64,000 nucleotides of DNA. Source: Membranipora membranacea. Lineage: Eukaryota; Bryozoa; Gymnolaemata; Cheilostomatida; Membraniporidae. The DNA is taken from positions 11,780,001 through 11,844,000 of the forward strand of contig OU612072.1 in the NCBI GenBank assembly GCA_914767715.1. Direction: 5' to 3'. The notes beneath the pieces are model-generated. The model was not told where the DNA came from. It did not search any database and saw only the letters and a list, made by a program, of their open reading frames with translations. Shown here piece after piece: positions 47,512 through 60,930 of the stretch. Each line of letters begins with the position of its first letter. Position 1 is the first letter of the stretch. The translations under genes and the position numbers were made by a program.

Positions 47512-50500
47512 CTAGCAGCGCGTTATGCCTTGAACCCAGGTGTCATAATCCTGATCGAATCCGGGACAAAAAGAATGTCCTCTATACTGCCGATGGCCAT
47601 ACTCTGCTGTCTTCGGTTGTTTGCACTTTCGGCAAGTAAAGGTACGCCTTGTCACAACTCTTTGGCCATCTCGCGTCTTCTGCTCTTGCCTTTTTTTGGT
47701 TGCAAAACCTTTTGGTACCGCTGTTCTGACAGTTGCCTCGCCGGCGATCTCGCTGAATGTGAGGTTAACTGGGTCAGCAGGTTGAGGTTTAGCTGTAGTG
47801 CCTGCAGTAGCAGCAGTCTTTAGTACACTGGCCACATTGAATCGAGGGGGTACAGTGATTCCATGAGCTAAAGATCGCATCTCCGTCTTCTTCTTCTTTT
47901 GGTCATACCTATGTATAAAAATGAAAGGAGTGAGTGGTTTTAGAACAAAGATAGGTTACGTGACACTTTAATAGGTCAATATATGGATAACTACTGAAGA
48001 ATCGCTAGCGCCAAGCATGACATGAACTGCTCTGTTCAGCCTAAAGATAGGTATGTACAGTGTGACCATGAGATTGATCTTGTCTCAACCATTTATATAC
48101 ATGATCAGGTTAGTATTGCGACAAGAAAAACCATGTACATTGTGTTAACATATCGACCATACACAATATATTGTGATAGCTTACCATTAAGAAATCAATT
48201 GCTGGTTAGTTGGTGTGAGGCATAAGCAAGTATCTGAGAGACTGTCGGAGGTATAGAATGCGTTGCAGATGTGGCTGTATTTATTCATCCACAGGGCTGT
48301 CTTTCCAATGTTTGAGGTGCCGACCTTCACTGGAGATGGGAAGTTGATCTCCATCAGCTTAAACAGGCAGTCCAGGAGTCTGCAGCAGCTTGGAGACTGA
48401 GGCATGATTCCTCCTCTTTCATGAAGACTGTTAAATAAGAAAATAATGATTGTTAATAATAATATATAATAATATTGTACTGGTATGCATTGTCAGTTGC
48501 AAGTTATATGTTTGTTTTTTTTGGTTAGAAAACAAACAACAAAGAGCATACCTAATTTCTTAGCTGGGTAGTTTAGGATATATACATATGTAAACGGTCA
48601 CACTCACATATATATAATATATATATGTATATAATATGTGTGTGTGTACTGCCAATAAATTTTAAGCAGAGCTATATCTACAAACAGACCTGTGACAATC
48701 AACCGTAAAAATAAGTATTAAATACTTACGTCGTCACTTTACGTAGGTAGTGAGTTAGATGATCTAACAGTCACATCAAGGGATCTTGTCCGCTTCTGTA
48801 GGTCACTAAATGTCACTCTGTGTGAGTCATGGATCCGAGATATGAGGTCTAAGAGTGTTCTCTCCAGCTCCCTGGTGAACCTGGTACCTGAAACCCTTAA
48901 GAGTTTTTCTGAGATCTGTTCTATAATCTCATATCCATCGTCGTCCTTTGAATAAAGAAAGGAAAACATATGAGGATTGTATCAAATAAAAAAGAAAACA
49001 TTTCCCATAGACTCTGATGCATGAATAAAATACAAACGACGCAAACAGCCAACGCTTAGAATGTGGGATGGTGTTGGTAAGCAAAAGAAATTTACCTGCG
49101 TCAAGATCGAGGATCAGTTGAAGTTTAATACAAGAATACCTCAGTCTAAAGACGCAGGACTTACAAATGTGGGTAGTTCGTATTGAGGGTGGTGGGGCCG
49201 CAGTAGAAACACTTTTGAAAGCAATTATTGAGACCACAATTTTTAAATTCAAGCAAACATTTTTTTCTCCAGATCATATTCTTTTATTCAATTTATAAAC
49301 AGTATTTGTGATCATACTTACATCAGCTGGAGCAGATGCAGCCTCGTCTACAACCAACTCAACATGGAACTCGCTGACATCTGTAGCAGGGGTCAGTGGT
49401 TCCTCCTCGGGACATGGTGGTACAGAGAAGTCTGGCTCAAGGGTGACCTGCGAGTTCAGAGGAAGGATGTCATCGGCAGCACTGGTAGCTCTAGGTAGAA
49501 TGGGTTCTTGAGGCTACAAGACAATCACAACAATATTATAATTCCTGTACCCGTCATTATTTATTGATAATAAGCTATCTGAAATGTAAACGGTAGTAAA
49601 TCTGAGGTTCTACTCCATTAAATTGATGTATCCTGTAAGAAGCAATTGAGAAAGTCATAGTCAAAAACGAATCATCCCACAATGCCTAGAATGAAGTGTA
49701 AGTTACCTTAGATAGCGGAAATTCATTGAGGTCAGACTCCAAACCTTCATCATCCTCACAACCGGACATTTCTGCAAACCGTTCCGCCATCTTATTTAGT
49801 ATGGATTCATCTGGAACTGCCAGCGCTTGGTTGAGCAGATACTCTACACATACTAGTTCACCTGCAAGCAATCAAATATTAATGTTATAAACTGGAGGGG
49901 GAAACAATTCATAATATGTTGGCATCGCCAGTATTCATGCAAAACCGCCCGCTGAAAAAAGATTTTTTGTTCATGATATTCTTAATCTGCGATATTTAGA
50001 ATACAAGAAAGTTTGTTGAGCGTACTTAGCAGCATAAAGAGTGGTCAAAGAGAGGGGAGATAAACAATTAAATAGATTTCAATTTTTTAAATAAAACTGG
50101 AGATTATTTTGTCCAGTATACAAGATTGAATCTCTCACCTGTTGATTTCGATATTTTCGGCGCTTCTATAAGAGATTCCTTGAGAACACTTCGTGACAGC
50201 CGATCAACACTTGCTACTAGCTGGTAATCGTAGCATCTCAGATCTTGCACCATCTTGCCGTGGCTCTCCTTTCCCTCTGTCACAGCCCTGTTTTCTGTCT
50301 GTCTCTGTAGCCGTCTGTCGAGGTTCCATCTCCCCAGACCCTCCTCCAGGTAGACCTGAAAGTGCTGATTGTTTGCAGCGGTGCCTGAAAAATAAGCATC
50401 AAACAGAAATGAGCAAAAGTTTATCATCGACTGGTTTGGATTGGTTATTGATCAGCCACAATTGAGATTTGTCTCAAAATCTCTACTGCAGGCTTGGGTT

Positions 50501-51596
50501 AAAAAACTGGATTATAACTGATATTCATTTGTTTTATTTTCGTACCTGGAATGAATCGAGCAAGATGTAAGTGGAACGACTCCAGGGAAGTGGATCCTCG
50601 CGCAGAGCGGTATACTGGGAGCAGGGTATCTCCCTTCTTCAGATGTCCTGATATGTGGTAGAGCTGAATACCCTCAGGGTCAGTGATGCATGGCACATGT
50701 CGCTTCTGCTTCTCCCAGGTGGCAAACGAGTCTTTGGAGAGGAGTTGAAGACCGGCTGAATCCACAGCGTTCTGGAGGCTGTTCAGAAGGTGTTCCAAAA
50801 TGTAGATTGTTGTTAATATACATAATATGTTATTACTCAAATTGTCTCACCATGAATTAAACTATTTGAAAACCTATGATTGTGGCTAGGTAAAAAATGT
50901 GAAGTACTGAAATGTTTAAACTTTGGAATATGAAAGACCAAACACAAAGTTCCTAGGTAGATTTGAGCTTTAAAAACACCGGTTTGTTGTAAATTGTATG
51001 TAAGTCAGTTAAACTCACCGATGGAGCCGACTATATTATAAACACTCCTGGTCTGTCTTCGGCAGTGGCCTGTAATTCACGACAGCTTATCTGTTCATCT
51101 ACCTGTAGATGAAGACAATAAGTCATATAGGCATCAATATTGGAAGGTATCAACTAGTGCAACAGTGAAAACATTGCTCTCTATGGAAGCTAAACTCCAT
51201 GTATGTTTGTTGATATTTACTTTAGCGCCTGACCACCCAACAAAACAAACAATAAACAAAAATATGATAATAGTAAGGGTCAAATCACTTACCATGCTGT
51301 CTGTCAGAGTTTGTTGCTTCAGCTGCTGACGTTTGGCCTGTCTCAGGAGCTGTAGATCCTGTGAGTCCCACTCGAATATGCTTGATGACAACCGAGACAT
51401 GAAGATCGGATACCAGGGATGAGAGCCACCAGCTGTCGTGTTACCAATACGTCTGATAAAGTGGTAGATGTCCAGACGAACTATCAGGTTCCATCCCTCA
51501 AACAGATTCTCTGTCGCTGATTGGCCAGAGGATAACGTACAGCAGTTCCTGTCCACATAGAGTACTTTCGGCTGTTCCACCGCGTTATCTCTATAC
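47512..51596 (-). pseudogene. Truncated transposase-like protein of an uncharacterised metazoan family
   Basis: Exons on the minus strand are 51293-51596, 51019-51102, 50546-50778, 50139-50384, 49707-49861, 49322-49513, 48743-48945, 48185-48427 and 47512-47908. Recognisable blocks include VLYVDRNCC, VRLDIYHFIRRI and IFEWD (likely part of a DDE/RNase H-like core), RSARGSTSLESFHLHL, FQVYLEEGLGRWN and a C-terminal zinc ribbon C-R-K-C with G-H and a final C. From memory these blocks occur together in large multi-exon uncharacterised proteins of fishes, lancelets and other animals. Three defects suggest a pseudogene. The N-terminal half, including the first catalytic Asp, is absent, because P450 sequence begins 249 bp upstream. 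Exon 2 holds a TAG (51031-51033) and does not match the phase of exon 3. Exon 8 holds a TAA (48187-48189) just before the conserved W-Y junction. Exons 3-9 otherwise keep phase. Confidence 0.75.
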
Positions 51597-52743
51597 CTGG
51601 AACAATATGAGTTGTCACTGTTTGAGTGAAATATTGTGGAACAAATAAAAATAATGCAAGAGAAACAGTTTTGATAGATAGTCCTCAATTAGATTTATTA
51701 ATTATTAATCATTTTTTTAGACTTATTTTTAAAGTTATTTGAGAGGATAACTTCTCTATAAAAGTTTGCATTTAGCTAGTTTTAGGTATTCGCGGTTTCT
51801 GTCATCGCTAACCGCGAATTATCAAACCACTTTAAAACATAAGGTCAGTAGGGTAACTGAACATTAGAGGCATCTCTCAACTCTCGAGGGCTGCATGTCA
51901 TTTTATAATTATGTTCAGGATTAAATGCGAGTCTCTTACATCCCCTTTCACTGACTCTCTGTCCTTTTGGCAGTTTGATTTCAAACTTTTGCAGAGTAGC
52001 GACAAAGAACATAAATAATTCTGCTTTTGCTAAAGGTGCACCTATACAAGCTCGTCGACCTGAAACAGAATAGGCAAATGTAAAAGGAGCACATGAGGCT
52101 AATATATGGAGTGCCAACCTCCAATAGCAACATGGATCGCATATCTTGGTTATGGCTCGACTGAATATAAACAAACTCTCCTCTTCCCTTCGTATCCCTA
52201 TGTTGAAAAGAACACTCTCAGTAGATTCCATGTGATTGGTTATTTCAAATACATATATTTGTGAGATAGCAGTGGGATTTTGGTATAATATATCACCTTT
52301 ACTTAAAGCCTAATCCTTAGCTGGCCATTAAATGTATATCAAGAGACATCAAGTGCTAATGACTGCACAATGTTCAATCAACAGTGCTTTCCAGAAGGTT
52401 TGTAGCGATGAATGCCTAAAATATGTAAATGTTCTTCAAGACACTATATAATTCTAAAATGCAAAAGTGGGACGCACAAAAGCAAATGAAACCAGGGAAT
52501 TGAGAAACTGTTGTGAGTGACAATGTTATTACCCATTATGTCAGGCAAGACACTACATGAACAATTTAAATATGTATTCTCAAGTCTGATATCACAGGAA
52601 ACAAATTGTGGCACTGTTGATGAAGAAGCATTTGAGATGAGGAAAATGACTTTGGCAGCAGATACAAGGTTAGGGTAGGTCTTTGTGGCAATGAGTACAA
52701 ACTTCTTCTATCCAACTATCACGCTTTTATGCAGGAAAAATAC

Positions 52744-52837
52744 ACAGCCAGCCCTTAAAAGCGTTTGGGATGGCGATCGCGGTCGTAGGCGCCTACGGCC
52801 GTGATCGCCATCCCAAACGCTTTTAAGGGCTGGCTGT
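52744..52837. mobile_element. 94-bp near-perfect palindrome with a 10-bp target duplication
   Basis: The arms are about 46 bp each, start ACAGCCAGCCCTTAAAAGCG, and differ at only two positions, so the element folds into one long hairpin. GGAAAAATAC is present immediately on both sides (52734-52743 and 52838-52847). It sits in the last P450 intron. It contains no gene and looks like a very small, fairly recent foldback insertion. Confidence 0.88.
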
Positions 52838-53294
52838 GGAAAAATACAGCAATAATGTAATTACATTACATACCTATACTAAAGTTGACAGCGCGTTTGG
52901 GATCAGGATTCATAAATTTTCCATCTTTGCTGTAGAATCTCTCTGGCTTGAGCTTATCAGGTTCTGGGTACAAGCTCTCATCATGAAGGACTGCCCAGAT
53001 GTTTGCTTTCACAGTTGTGCCTGCATGGAAGGAGAGAAATACTGAATAAGCAGAATTTAGGATTCCAATAGCAGACCTTATCAAGTATAGAGGAACCTGT
53101 TTAAATTTTTTCTTTTATCATTCTGCGGACTAGACGGGGACTAGAGTGACAGCAGTTCCGTATTCCCTGCCTAAAGACGCTGTCACTAGTAGTAACCATG
53201 ACCATGACTCTCCGTGTAGATTGAAAAAGTTTTGTTTTAATCATATAGATTCTCAACTAGGCTTAGTTAGGTTTACTGGAATTCATCGATGCTA

Positions 53295-53455
53295 ATTCAA
53301 TTTAATTTATTTCATTTTAATTATTTTATTTAGTTACTATTGTCCTTGATTTTTATTTAATTTAATTTAATTAATTTTATTTTAATTTATTTTATTTTAA
53401 TTTATTTTATTTTAATTTTTTTAGTTTTTTTAGTGTTTTTTTTTAATTTTGATGA
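53295..53455. repeat. TTTTAATTTATTTTA low-complexity tract
   Basis: The sequence consists almost entirely of T and A in 5-6-bp units within a P450 intron. Confidence 0.85.
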
Positions 53456-56400
53456 TTTACTATTTTTCTTTCATTTTATTTGAGTATCATGAGAGTAAAG
53501 TAAATAATATAAGAAAAGTAGAAGAAAAAAATGAATGGTGATTTTAGAATTAATGCTGTCGATTATTAGCAAAATATCACCTTTTGGAATCGTCACTCCC
53601 AGAACTTCAACATCTCTTGATGTGTAATGAAGAAGTGACCCCAATGAAACATTCCTATGCCTTTGTATCTCTGTTAATACAGCAGTTGTGTAAGGCATAG
53701 AGTTTCTATCTGAATACGAAACAGCTCTTTCACCTTCAATATGAATTGTGATAGTAGAAAGTAATCTCAACATAGAATGAAAGGGGACGTAATGGCTTGA
53801 ACAGTAGTTGGCATGGCTAGTTTTTCTGTTAGCTTGACCTTGATCAATCAAAAGTTCGATCAGGTTATGTCTATTGGTGTTGTCATGTCAATTTGTGTCA
53901 CGGAATGATTTTCTGGTCAAAAATATGCCTACGAGTCAAATGCACATTTATTGCATGTGATTTTAAAAACATATAAACTTTAGGTATTCAGGGAAACTTA
54001 TCCACGTTATTCCAAACTTACCCAAAGTTCTCTTTATTATCTGATATATTCTCCCTTGCACTTGTGGATACAGCCCAGCAGAGAGATAAACCCAATATAA
54101 TCGGCTGGAAGTTGTTTCAGTTCCCGCAATATAAAACTGTAGCGCAGTGGTTAAGAAGTTAGCAACTAAAATCAGACGTAAATCACAATAAAGGTATCAT
54201 AAAACTGGTAGGCTCTCAGTGGATGTATGATGCAGTGTAGTTAGGTAATGTATGTAATGTAATGTAATGTTTGTATGTAGAATCCTTAATGCCTGAGATT
54301 ACGCATTTGACTGGTTTAGTTAATAGGGTGATTTAGCAAAAAATATTATCTAGGTTAATTGACATTTGAATTGGAAAATGACTATGATATTGGCCAGTTG
54401 GCTCTCTAACTTTAGAGTTCCATGATTTATTACAAGCGAACTACACAGGAGACACAACTCTTATAGATAATATTACCTCTGGTGTAATCCCAATCCAGAC
54501 AGACAATGTGCGTATACTTATAGGTGGGTAATTGAAGAGCATGATGGTATTAGAAAACAAAATACAACTCTTTATAGCAAAGCTTCGTTTTAGAAGGGTT
54601 TTCATATGTAGTTCCATAATTTCTTTGATAAAAACCTTGAGGAAGGTCACTTGTGTGCTAACCTGTAAAAGGTGTATAAGGGTTGCCTTCCTCCTCTTTC
54701 ATCTTTATGAGATACGCATCTATAAAGTTTTGAGGCGGGTTATCATAGTTTTGCAAACTGGACGCCTTTCACAAATCCCTTCACCCCTGTTAGGTACTGA
54801 AATAAGACAAAATGGGAAAATTAAGCCACAAGAGTGAAATCTCTTCAATTAACTTGTATAAATGCAGTGCTCACCTATAAATCAAGCCCCTTTAAAAATA
54901 ATGCCCTCATCAGATGATAATGGTTTGATAAAACTTTACAATTGATCATGTCTTACATTGGAACCAATGGAGTAGAACCCTTCCCAACGAGGCCAAGCAA
55001 TCAATGACAATACAATCCTCTATATTCTACAACTCAAGCCTTGCTTTGTGCATAGGATCCCGCACTAGATGCTAAACTTTGTAGAAAGATTGTTGTGGGA
55101 ATAAGTTGTGTTAAAACGGGCTGGCTGTGCTTCACACTCTACATTGATTTTAAGAAAGCATATAATAAATTTACAATTGACATTCTGGGTAAGGTGTGTT
55201 ACCTGCATAAAAATATTTACAAAAATAGGTTGTACCAGGTGGCATGATTTGACCCTTACAGCGAATCTTTGTTGAGGGATATTATCGATTTAGATTTATG
55301 TATAACATTGTTATACTTACTTTTAAGAAAGGCAGAATCTGATTTTTCAGAACAGCTCTCCCAAAGTCACTGAACTGCAGATTGGCGAGTTTTTCATCTG
55401 AGTAGTCAATTCTATCCCCTAAGACAACATTAGTTATGACATTAGATATTCCCTGGGTGAGGAGATCTTGTGGGTCAAAAGGTTCACTATCAGTGTTTTG
55501 AATCACCGACAGAAAATATTGTAGTTCTTCAGTTATAACTGGCTCAATACCCTTGCTCCCTGTAAAAGTCAAAATTATTAAAATACCGTTACTTTGTAAA
55601 TAAGGTGAAATCATTCACACTCCACCGCCATGCCACCTTTTCAATTCAACCCACAATGCTCGTCAAATGTTTACCAAACAAAACGTTAGCAAACACAAGT
55701 CAAGTCAGAGAATTATTCCAAAGACAAAGATAAACAGGACTACATCTATAGGGTAGCCAACATGCCAATGTTTTCTTAGTTTGCAAATATAATGAAGGCA
55801 TAGTATCTCGGCAGGATCCAAAGATACTGTCTCAAATGGTTCATTGCTGAGGTGCACGGTAACCATGGATTTTAAAATGATAGGACTGTTTTTGATCTAT
55901 TGCGTTGAATTTTCACCATGAGGATGCTGATTGTATCTTGCTCAATAGGCTGAGCAATAAGAGTCAAGATTTGAGTTCAGTAGACCCTAACCTGGGTAGA
56001 TATTTCTTTAAGTTTCAGCTCGATATTTGGCCATTGCAATAATAACAGTTATCTGAGGCAAAACAAGAGGTGGCAGCTAAGCTCCATCTATAATGAGCTC
56101 AATTTCACATAGAAACATGGCGATATAAATTTAATTGTTTGATTTCAAAGGTCACTAGACAAGAGAAACATTGAGAGATGCATCCAGGCTAGTCCCAGTG
56201 CCCAAATAGCTGCAAGTACTTGCCGTCGTTTGAATACGTCAAGAGATACATAGAGATATTCATCAAGAGTGTGACATCGAGAGAGAAGCATTGAGAGTAC
56301 CGCTCACATGAATCTCTCCCTCAGCAAGCTGATCTTACCGTTAGTTACTGGCATAGTGATACCCGGTGGACGAGTGCTCAAATAGTCAGCTTGTTTCACG

Positions 56401-57170
56401 AATCCTTCATAAGTTCATAAATAGCCTCAGCACTGTTCAATATGACTAACTTGTTATTCATCCCAGTGTCACAAGTAATCACGTCACCATACTTCGTGTG
56501 AAGTCCTGTAGAGTAAGTAAATAAGCAAGTAAGTAAGTTGTTAGTTCAAGTAGTATACTGCAAGAAAAGCTAGGCTCAACACAACTAGGTACATGACTAA
56601 TGACTAGGTAAACCCTGATATCATGTGGCCAGTTGGTCAAATCAATGTTACAGTCCATGGCAATCAACGGTCTCAAAACAGACTGATGATAACATTATTC
56701 TATCGCCTGATGACTTTCAACTACACAATTTAAAAAACATCCTCAAGCGTGTAACACCAACCATGGAATCGAGTCAAAGCCTCCTAGACTGGGCCCTTAG
56801 ATACTACACAGGGACCAAATCCATATATAGCCAGGCAGCTAGTTATGCAATATTTTCAAGGTTCTGAATTTTAAAGGTCCCAGCTATAGCCAGACACTCA
56901 CCAGCAAGCCATTCCTCGGGATTCTTCATGAAGGCCAACCATGGCATGTGACCTATAAAATGTAGAGGCCAGGGACCTGGCGGGTAGCGGTGCCTTGTCC
57001 ACACCGGCCAGCAGTAGAGGGTCAGTAGAACCAGAGCTATAGTTACTAACACAGAGGTGGGAAGATCATTTGTTGCTGCTATGATTGTTGGTAGGTTTAG
57101 GGTCGAAATCAGATTGGATGTCCTCAGTCTGAGATCAGACATTACCTCCTCTAGAAAACGGTAATATATA

Positions 57171-59258
57171 AAAATCAGTCACCATATATACAAGAAAGTT
57201 CACATACGTGAAGCAAGAACAAAGCTGTGACAGTAGACTCAACTCTTGTAAGCAAGTGTCAGTTGAACTGTCTTACTCATGGAATTACCAAGGAAACTTA
57301 CACGTTTACCGATGCCTGATTTTGAATAAAGCAACCACCAGCTTGGAACAAACAACTCAGGTCTTGTACAAATTACTTAACAACAGTCCCACGGCACTAG
57401 TCCTATATACTGACACTACCAGCTTTTCCGCGTGTCTCATAACTCTTTTGCAGCAGTCAATCTCATAGTGATATGATGATTTATTGCCTTGCTACAGCTA
57501 TCATAACAAGCATAGCTAAGACAAGTCATTGACTTTTAGAAAGATATATAAGTAAAATGATCGGCCTATTAAATGAACTACAAAAAGGGGGGATGTCCTA
57601 TTCTGTCAACTTTAATACTACATCGCAAAGTACATCAATATAAGCTTATCAATAATGATTTATTATAGTAAACCTCAAACAAACTTTGAGTCTGTGAATC
57701 TGAAGTGCCTCTGAATATCATGCTAACAGAAGATATATAAACACAGAATAAGGATATATCCTTACTCTGTGATATAAAGGGGGTAATGCATGGTCAAATT
57801 GTGGTCAGCGTAATACTGGGTACTTTGTTAGACTAACCTGGTAAAAGCCTAGCGCCCTATGGTTCATTCTCTCAGGCATAAAGATTATGTTTGGGTTCAA
57901 GGTGAATTATCGTTTCAAGTTTGTACAGCCTGTTAGTGCTTAGGGTTTCTAGATCCCTGTAAAGTTGCTATCTTCAGTTGGAATCTCACTTCTAAAAATA
58001 ATGAAAGCCTATTGAGCCTATAACCCCAAAATACAAGTTGGTATCATTAAATAAACAACCAAAGTATTTCAAAGATGTATGCTAACAGAATTTAATCATT
58101 TGATGGTTTTGGTATTCTGCCTTCAAACCTTCATCCTTTTCAGTGTCTTTGCATTTTATCCTAATGTCACTAGAAATGGGTTACATGAAAGGATAGCAGT
58201 GTCAGACTTAGATTTTGACAATAAAATGGTATAAATATTTTTTTCATGTTGAGTATCGCCATCAAATGTCACGCGTCAGGCACTACCTACCTACACACGC
58301 TCTTAATGCGACACCGTTGCATGGTCATCATAGATGAAAGAGAATATGATGGAATGCTATATCAATTTGGTGTCCAACAGGGAATTTGAGAATATGCTGT
58401 TTAGTAAGAAACAGAAGATTGGCTGCCCCTGAAGAGGAACGCAAGGTGCCCTAAATCCTCATACTGAGAATATGATGCGATCCTAGAAAACTAGAATGCA
58501 TCCTAGAGGTGAGGCCATAGAAGCCCTCCTGAATGTGGGTGTGGTGCGAGCTGCCAAAACTGAACAGACCCTTATCGGCAATTGGCAGGGACACTTTGAT
58601 CTTAGTCAATAGGCCTAGAAAGAATTTGAGATTATAGTATTGGAATCTCAGAATTCTCTACAAGCAGAACTTTGCCATCTAATGTTAGCTCACCCGTCTT
58701 GGTAATAAAGTAGTGTAAAAACTGACAGGTAGCCGGGCAACAATGCAAAAGTGTAAGGCTGATTGGTTGGAAGTAGCAGAGGACATACTCAAGCATAATG
58801 AAGCATGTCTAACTGTCACTCTGAGTTAAAATTTATTCTAATTCCCATTTTATTTCAGTGGACATTATAACAAATATGGTTAACATATCCTAATTGGCAG
58901 CATGCATAACATTGGGAAAAATAAGCCCAGCATGCAGTGTTGTGAATCATAAAATGTGAGGAAATAATCTATAAAATTGAAACTTTTACAAAGTATCTGT
59001 TAAAACTGTAGCTATGTGATTTTATGTATGGTTATGAATATGCAAACAGTTAGGAGTTATCCTCTCAGTATATAAGTGGTATTTAGATTCTGAACGACGA
59101 AAGTGTTGAAAAACACATGATGATATTCTTCTTATATGTATCAGCTGCAGTATATTGGTAAGATGTGATAGGTTGATACCCCACATACATTACTCCTCGT
59201 TCTGATGGCAATGGATGCACAAAATTTGTGAATTCATTATGTAACCACAGCAAAAAAA
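57171..59258. other. Intergenic, upstream of the P450
   Basis: On the minus strand a TATATATT motif lies at about 57163-57170, only about 20 bp before the P450 start codon, so its promoter role is doubtful. No exon is recognised in the rest. The plus frame at 57208-57468 has no domain. Confidence 0.45.
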
Positions 59259-59460
59259 GGTGGTTTAGTTGTTAAGAACGACTGACCTGTAACACGCAAG
59301 TAATGGAAATTCTGGGTTTGAATCATGATGCAGTCTACTGACAACTGATCTCTGTGGCCTCCAGATTAGCTCTGGCCTGCCTGCAAGCCCATTGCTGTGT
59401 ACCGAATATACACACCTTTACTTTTCAGTCTTCAAAGACATCCCTGTTGTAAGGTAGACT
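59259..59460 (+). mobile_element. tRNA-derived SINE, copy 2
   Basis: The head reads GGTGGTTTAGTTGTTAAG with a B box-like GGGTTTGAATC. The body contains GCAGTCTACTGACAACTG and a CTGCCTGCAAG stretch that parallel the copy at 34593. It is diverged and non-functional as a tRNA. Confidence 0.75.
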
Positions 59461-59483
59461 GAACCAACAGGCTACCCTCCTGA

Positions 59484-59520
59484 CGGGCCGAGCGAAGCGA
59501 GGCCCGAGGGCCGTCGTACG
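59484..59520. repeat. GC-rich short palindrome
   Basis: GGGCCGAGCGAAGCGAGGCCC is a compact inverted repeat in otherwise AT-rich DNA. It is probably the edge of a repeat family; its role is unknown. Confidence 0.6.
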
Positions 59521-60930
59521 GAAAGATAGAGACTATTAGTTTAGTCTAGTTGTAAGGTGTGGTAGCTCACCATCTATCAGTACGTTAACGGTTTTCATAA
59601 TGGTAATCGCTTCTAATCGTATTTATGTTACCGCTGTTTCACAAATTTGAATCATAATTGCTTGACATTACATTGTTATGATTGTTCATTTCCCTATGTG
59701 CTTCCAGCATTTCATATCAAAGTTGTCAATTTTCTCATATCCTGTTATAATTCCATATCAGTCTTACATCAGTGAATAAATAGTCCAGTGGCAACCTCCT
59801 TTCTTTCACTTCTATTTACAAAATCGGGTGTATAGGGTTTGTCAGCAATTTCCAATAGAGTTGTTCATGCTGACCGTAGTGGCAATATATTGTACCTTAC
59901 TTAACCTTGCACGATAAGCGGCTATTTGCAAAAAATTGCCAACCAAAGGGAAAGTGATCAAAAAAGCATCCAAAAACTGAAAGAGCATGTCAAAATATGT
60001 GGGTGTGGATTTTCATGGGTCAGTTACCATTAATAGCTGAGTAACAGCCCAAAACGGTTGCAATACCCCCTATATCACCAGCATATAAACATCATTAGAG
60101 TGAAACTACCTCTTCAATTTTGCTGCCGCTTAGAAAACTGCCTTCGATTGTCCGTGCAGATCTTTTTTATGATGACCTCATACTTCCTCAGTTTGCAGTG
60201 AGCTCAAAGGTTCATTTTGAACTGAGCTGTGTGAATTCAAGTCCCGATGGTGACAGAGATTCTTGAAGTTTCCGCTGGACCTTACACCATTGAAAGGCCT
60301 ACATAAATATTGAGAGCGAGCCAAGAGGTGACAACATTGTGATTACCATTAGACCCATGAGAATTATGGTATTTACTTCTGTTTGTTCGATAAATCAGCT
60401 TCAGTGGAACAAAAAATATTGTATTAGCAAAATTGTAAAATTATTTATAAGCGTGAATTACAAGATTATGAATGTCAGTAGTGGACTCAATGGCGTACCT
60501 CACGCATCTTTTTTTGGGGCAACTGATCTTAAAAATTAATGTTGAAATCAAACATACTCCACAAACTAAGATACTAATTACTGACCTTAGCACTTAAATA
60601 GTGGATGGTGTGTTAACCATGTCATATTTCTCTTATCTTATGTCAACAGCTAGAAGCTTTGTTCCGCTATGTTATGATTAAGTTACCCTGTTGATAAATT
60701 TGCGGGTGTTATCATTGCAACAGTGAGTTTAACTTTGTCTGGCCGTAATTTCATGATCCATACTAGGCCTCAGCATGCTGTGGAATTAACTGCAGTTAGT
60801 AGCGGTAGCTGTAGCGGTAAGTTACTGTGTGGATATATCATCAGTCACATTCTCAGAGAGGTCCGATAAAGCTAGTAGCCAAGTGTTGAAGCCAGAGTTG
60901 AAGGGAGGAGTTGAAGCAAGGAGTCGAACA
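59521..60930. other. Intergenic, upstream of the caspase-like gene
   Basis: No exon is recognised. A GGTAAGT sequence near 60816 could be a donor of an untranslated exon for the gene that follows, but no matching acceptor was fixed. Confidence 0.4.

Larger units (their letters stand above)
51845..57142 (-). pseudogene. Cytochrome P450, probably a broken copy (CYP2-clan-like)
   Basis: Minus-strand exons are 56902-57142 (Met, hydrophobic anchor, PPGP hinge), 56339-56505 (KYGDV), 55321-55559, 54663-54786 (FIDAYL), 54022-54136 (I helix, AGTETTS), 53581-53733 (K helix, EIQR), 52874-53020 (PERF) and 51845-52059. The last two exons join to give the heme-binding loop FSIGRRACIG. P450s are heme mono-oxygenases anchored in the endoplasmic reticulum. 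Several exons are damaged. In 56339-56505 an apparent 8-bp duplication of TATGAACT-like sequence shifts the frame. In 54663-54786 the first and second halves read in different frames. No exon with the C-helix W-x-x-x-R motif was found between 56.3 and 55.6 kb, and the phase between 54663 and 54136 does not fit. The final four exons are intact and in phase. Missed exons or assembly errors remain possible. Confidence 0.85.

Noticed and set aside
53471-53575. Reading the P450 exon past 53581
   Set aside because: The donor at 53579-53580 joins in phase to the PERF exon, and the read-through sequence is not P450-like.
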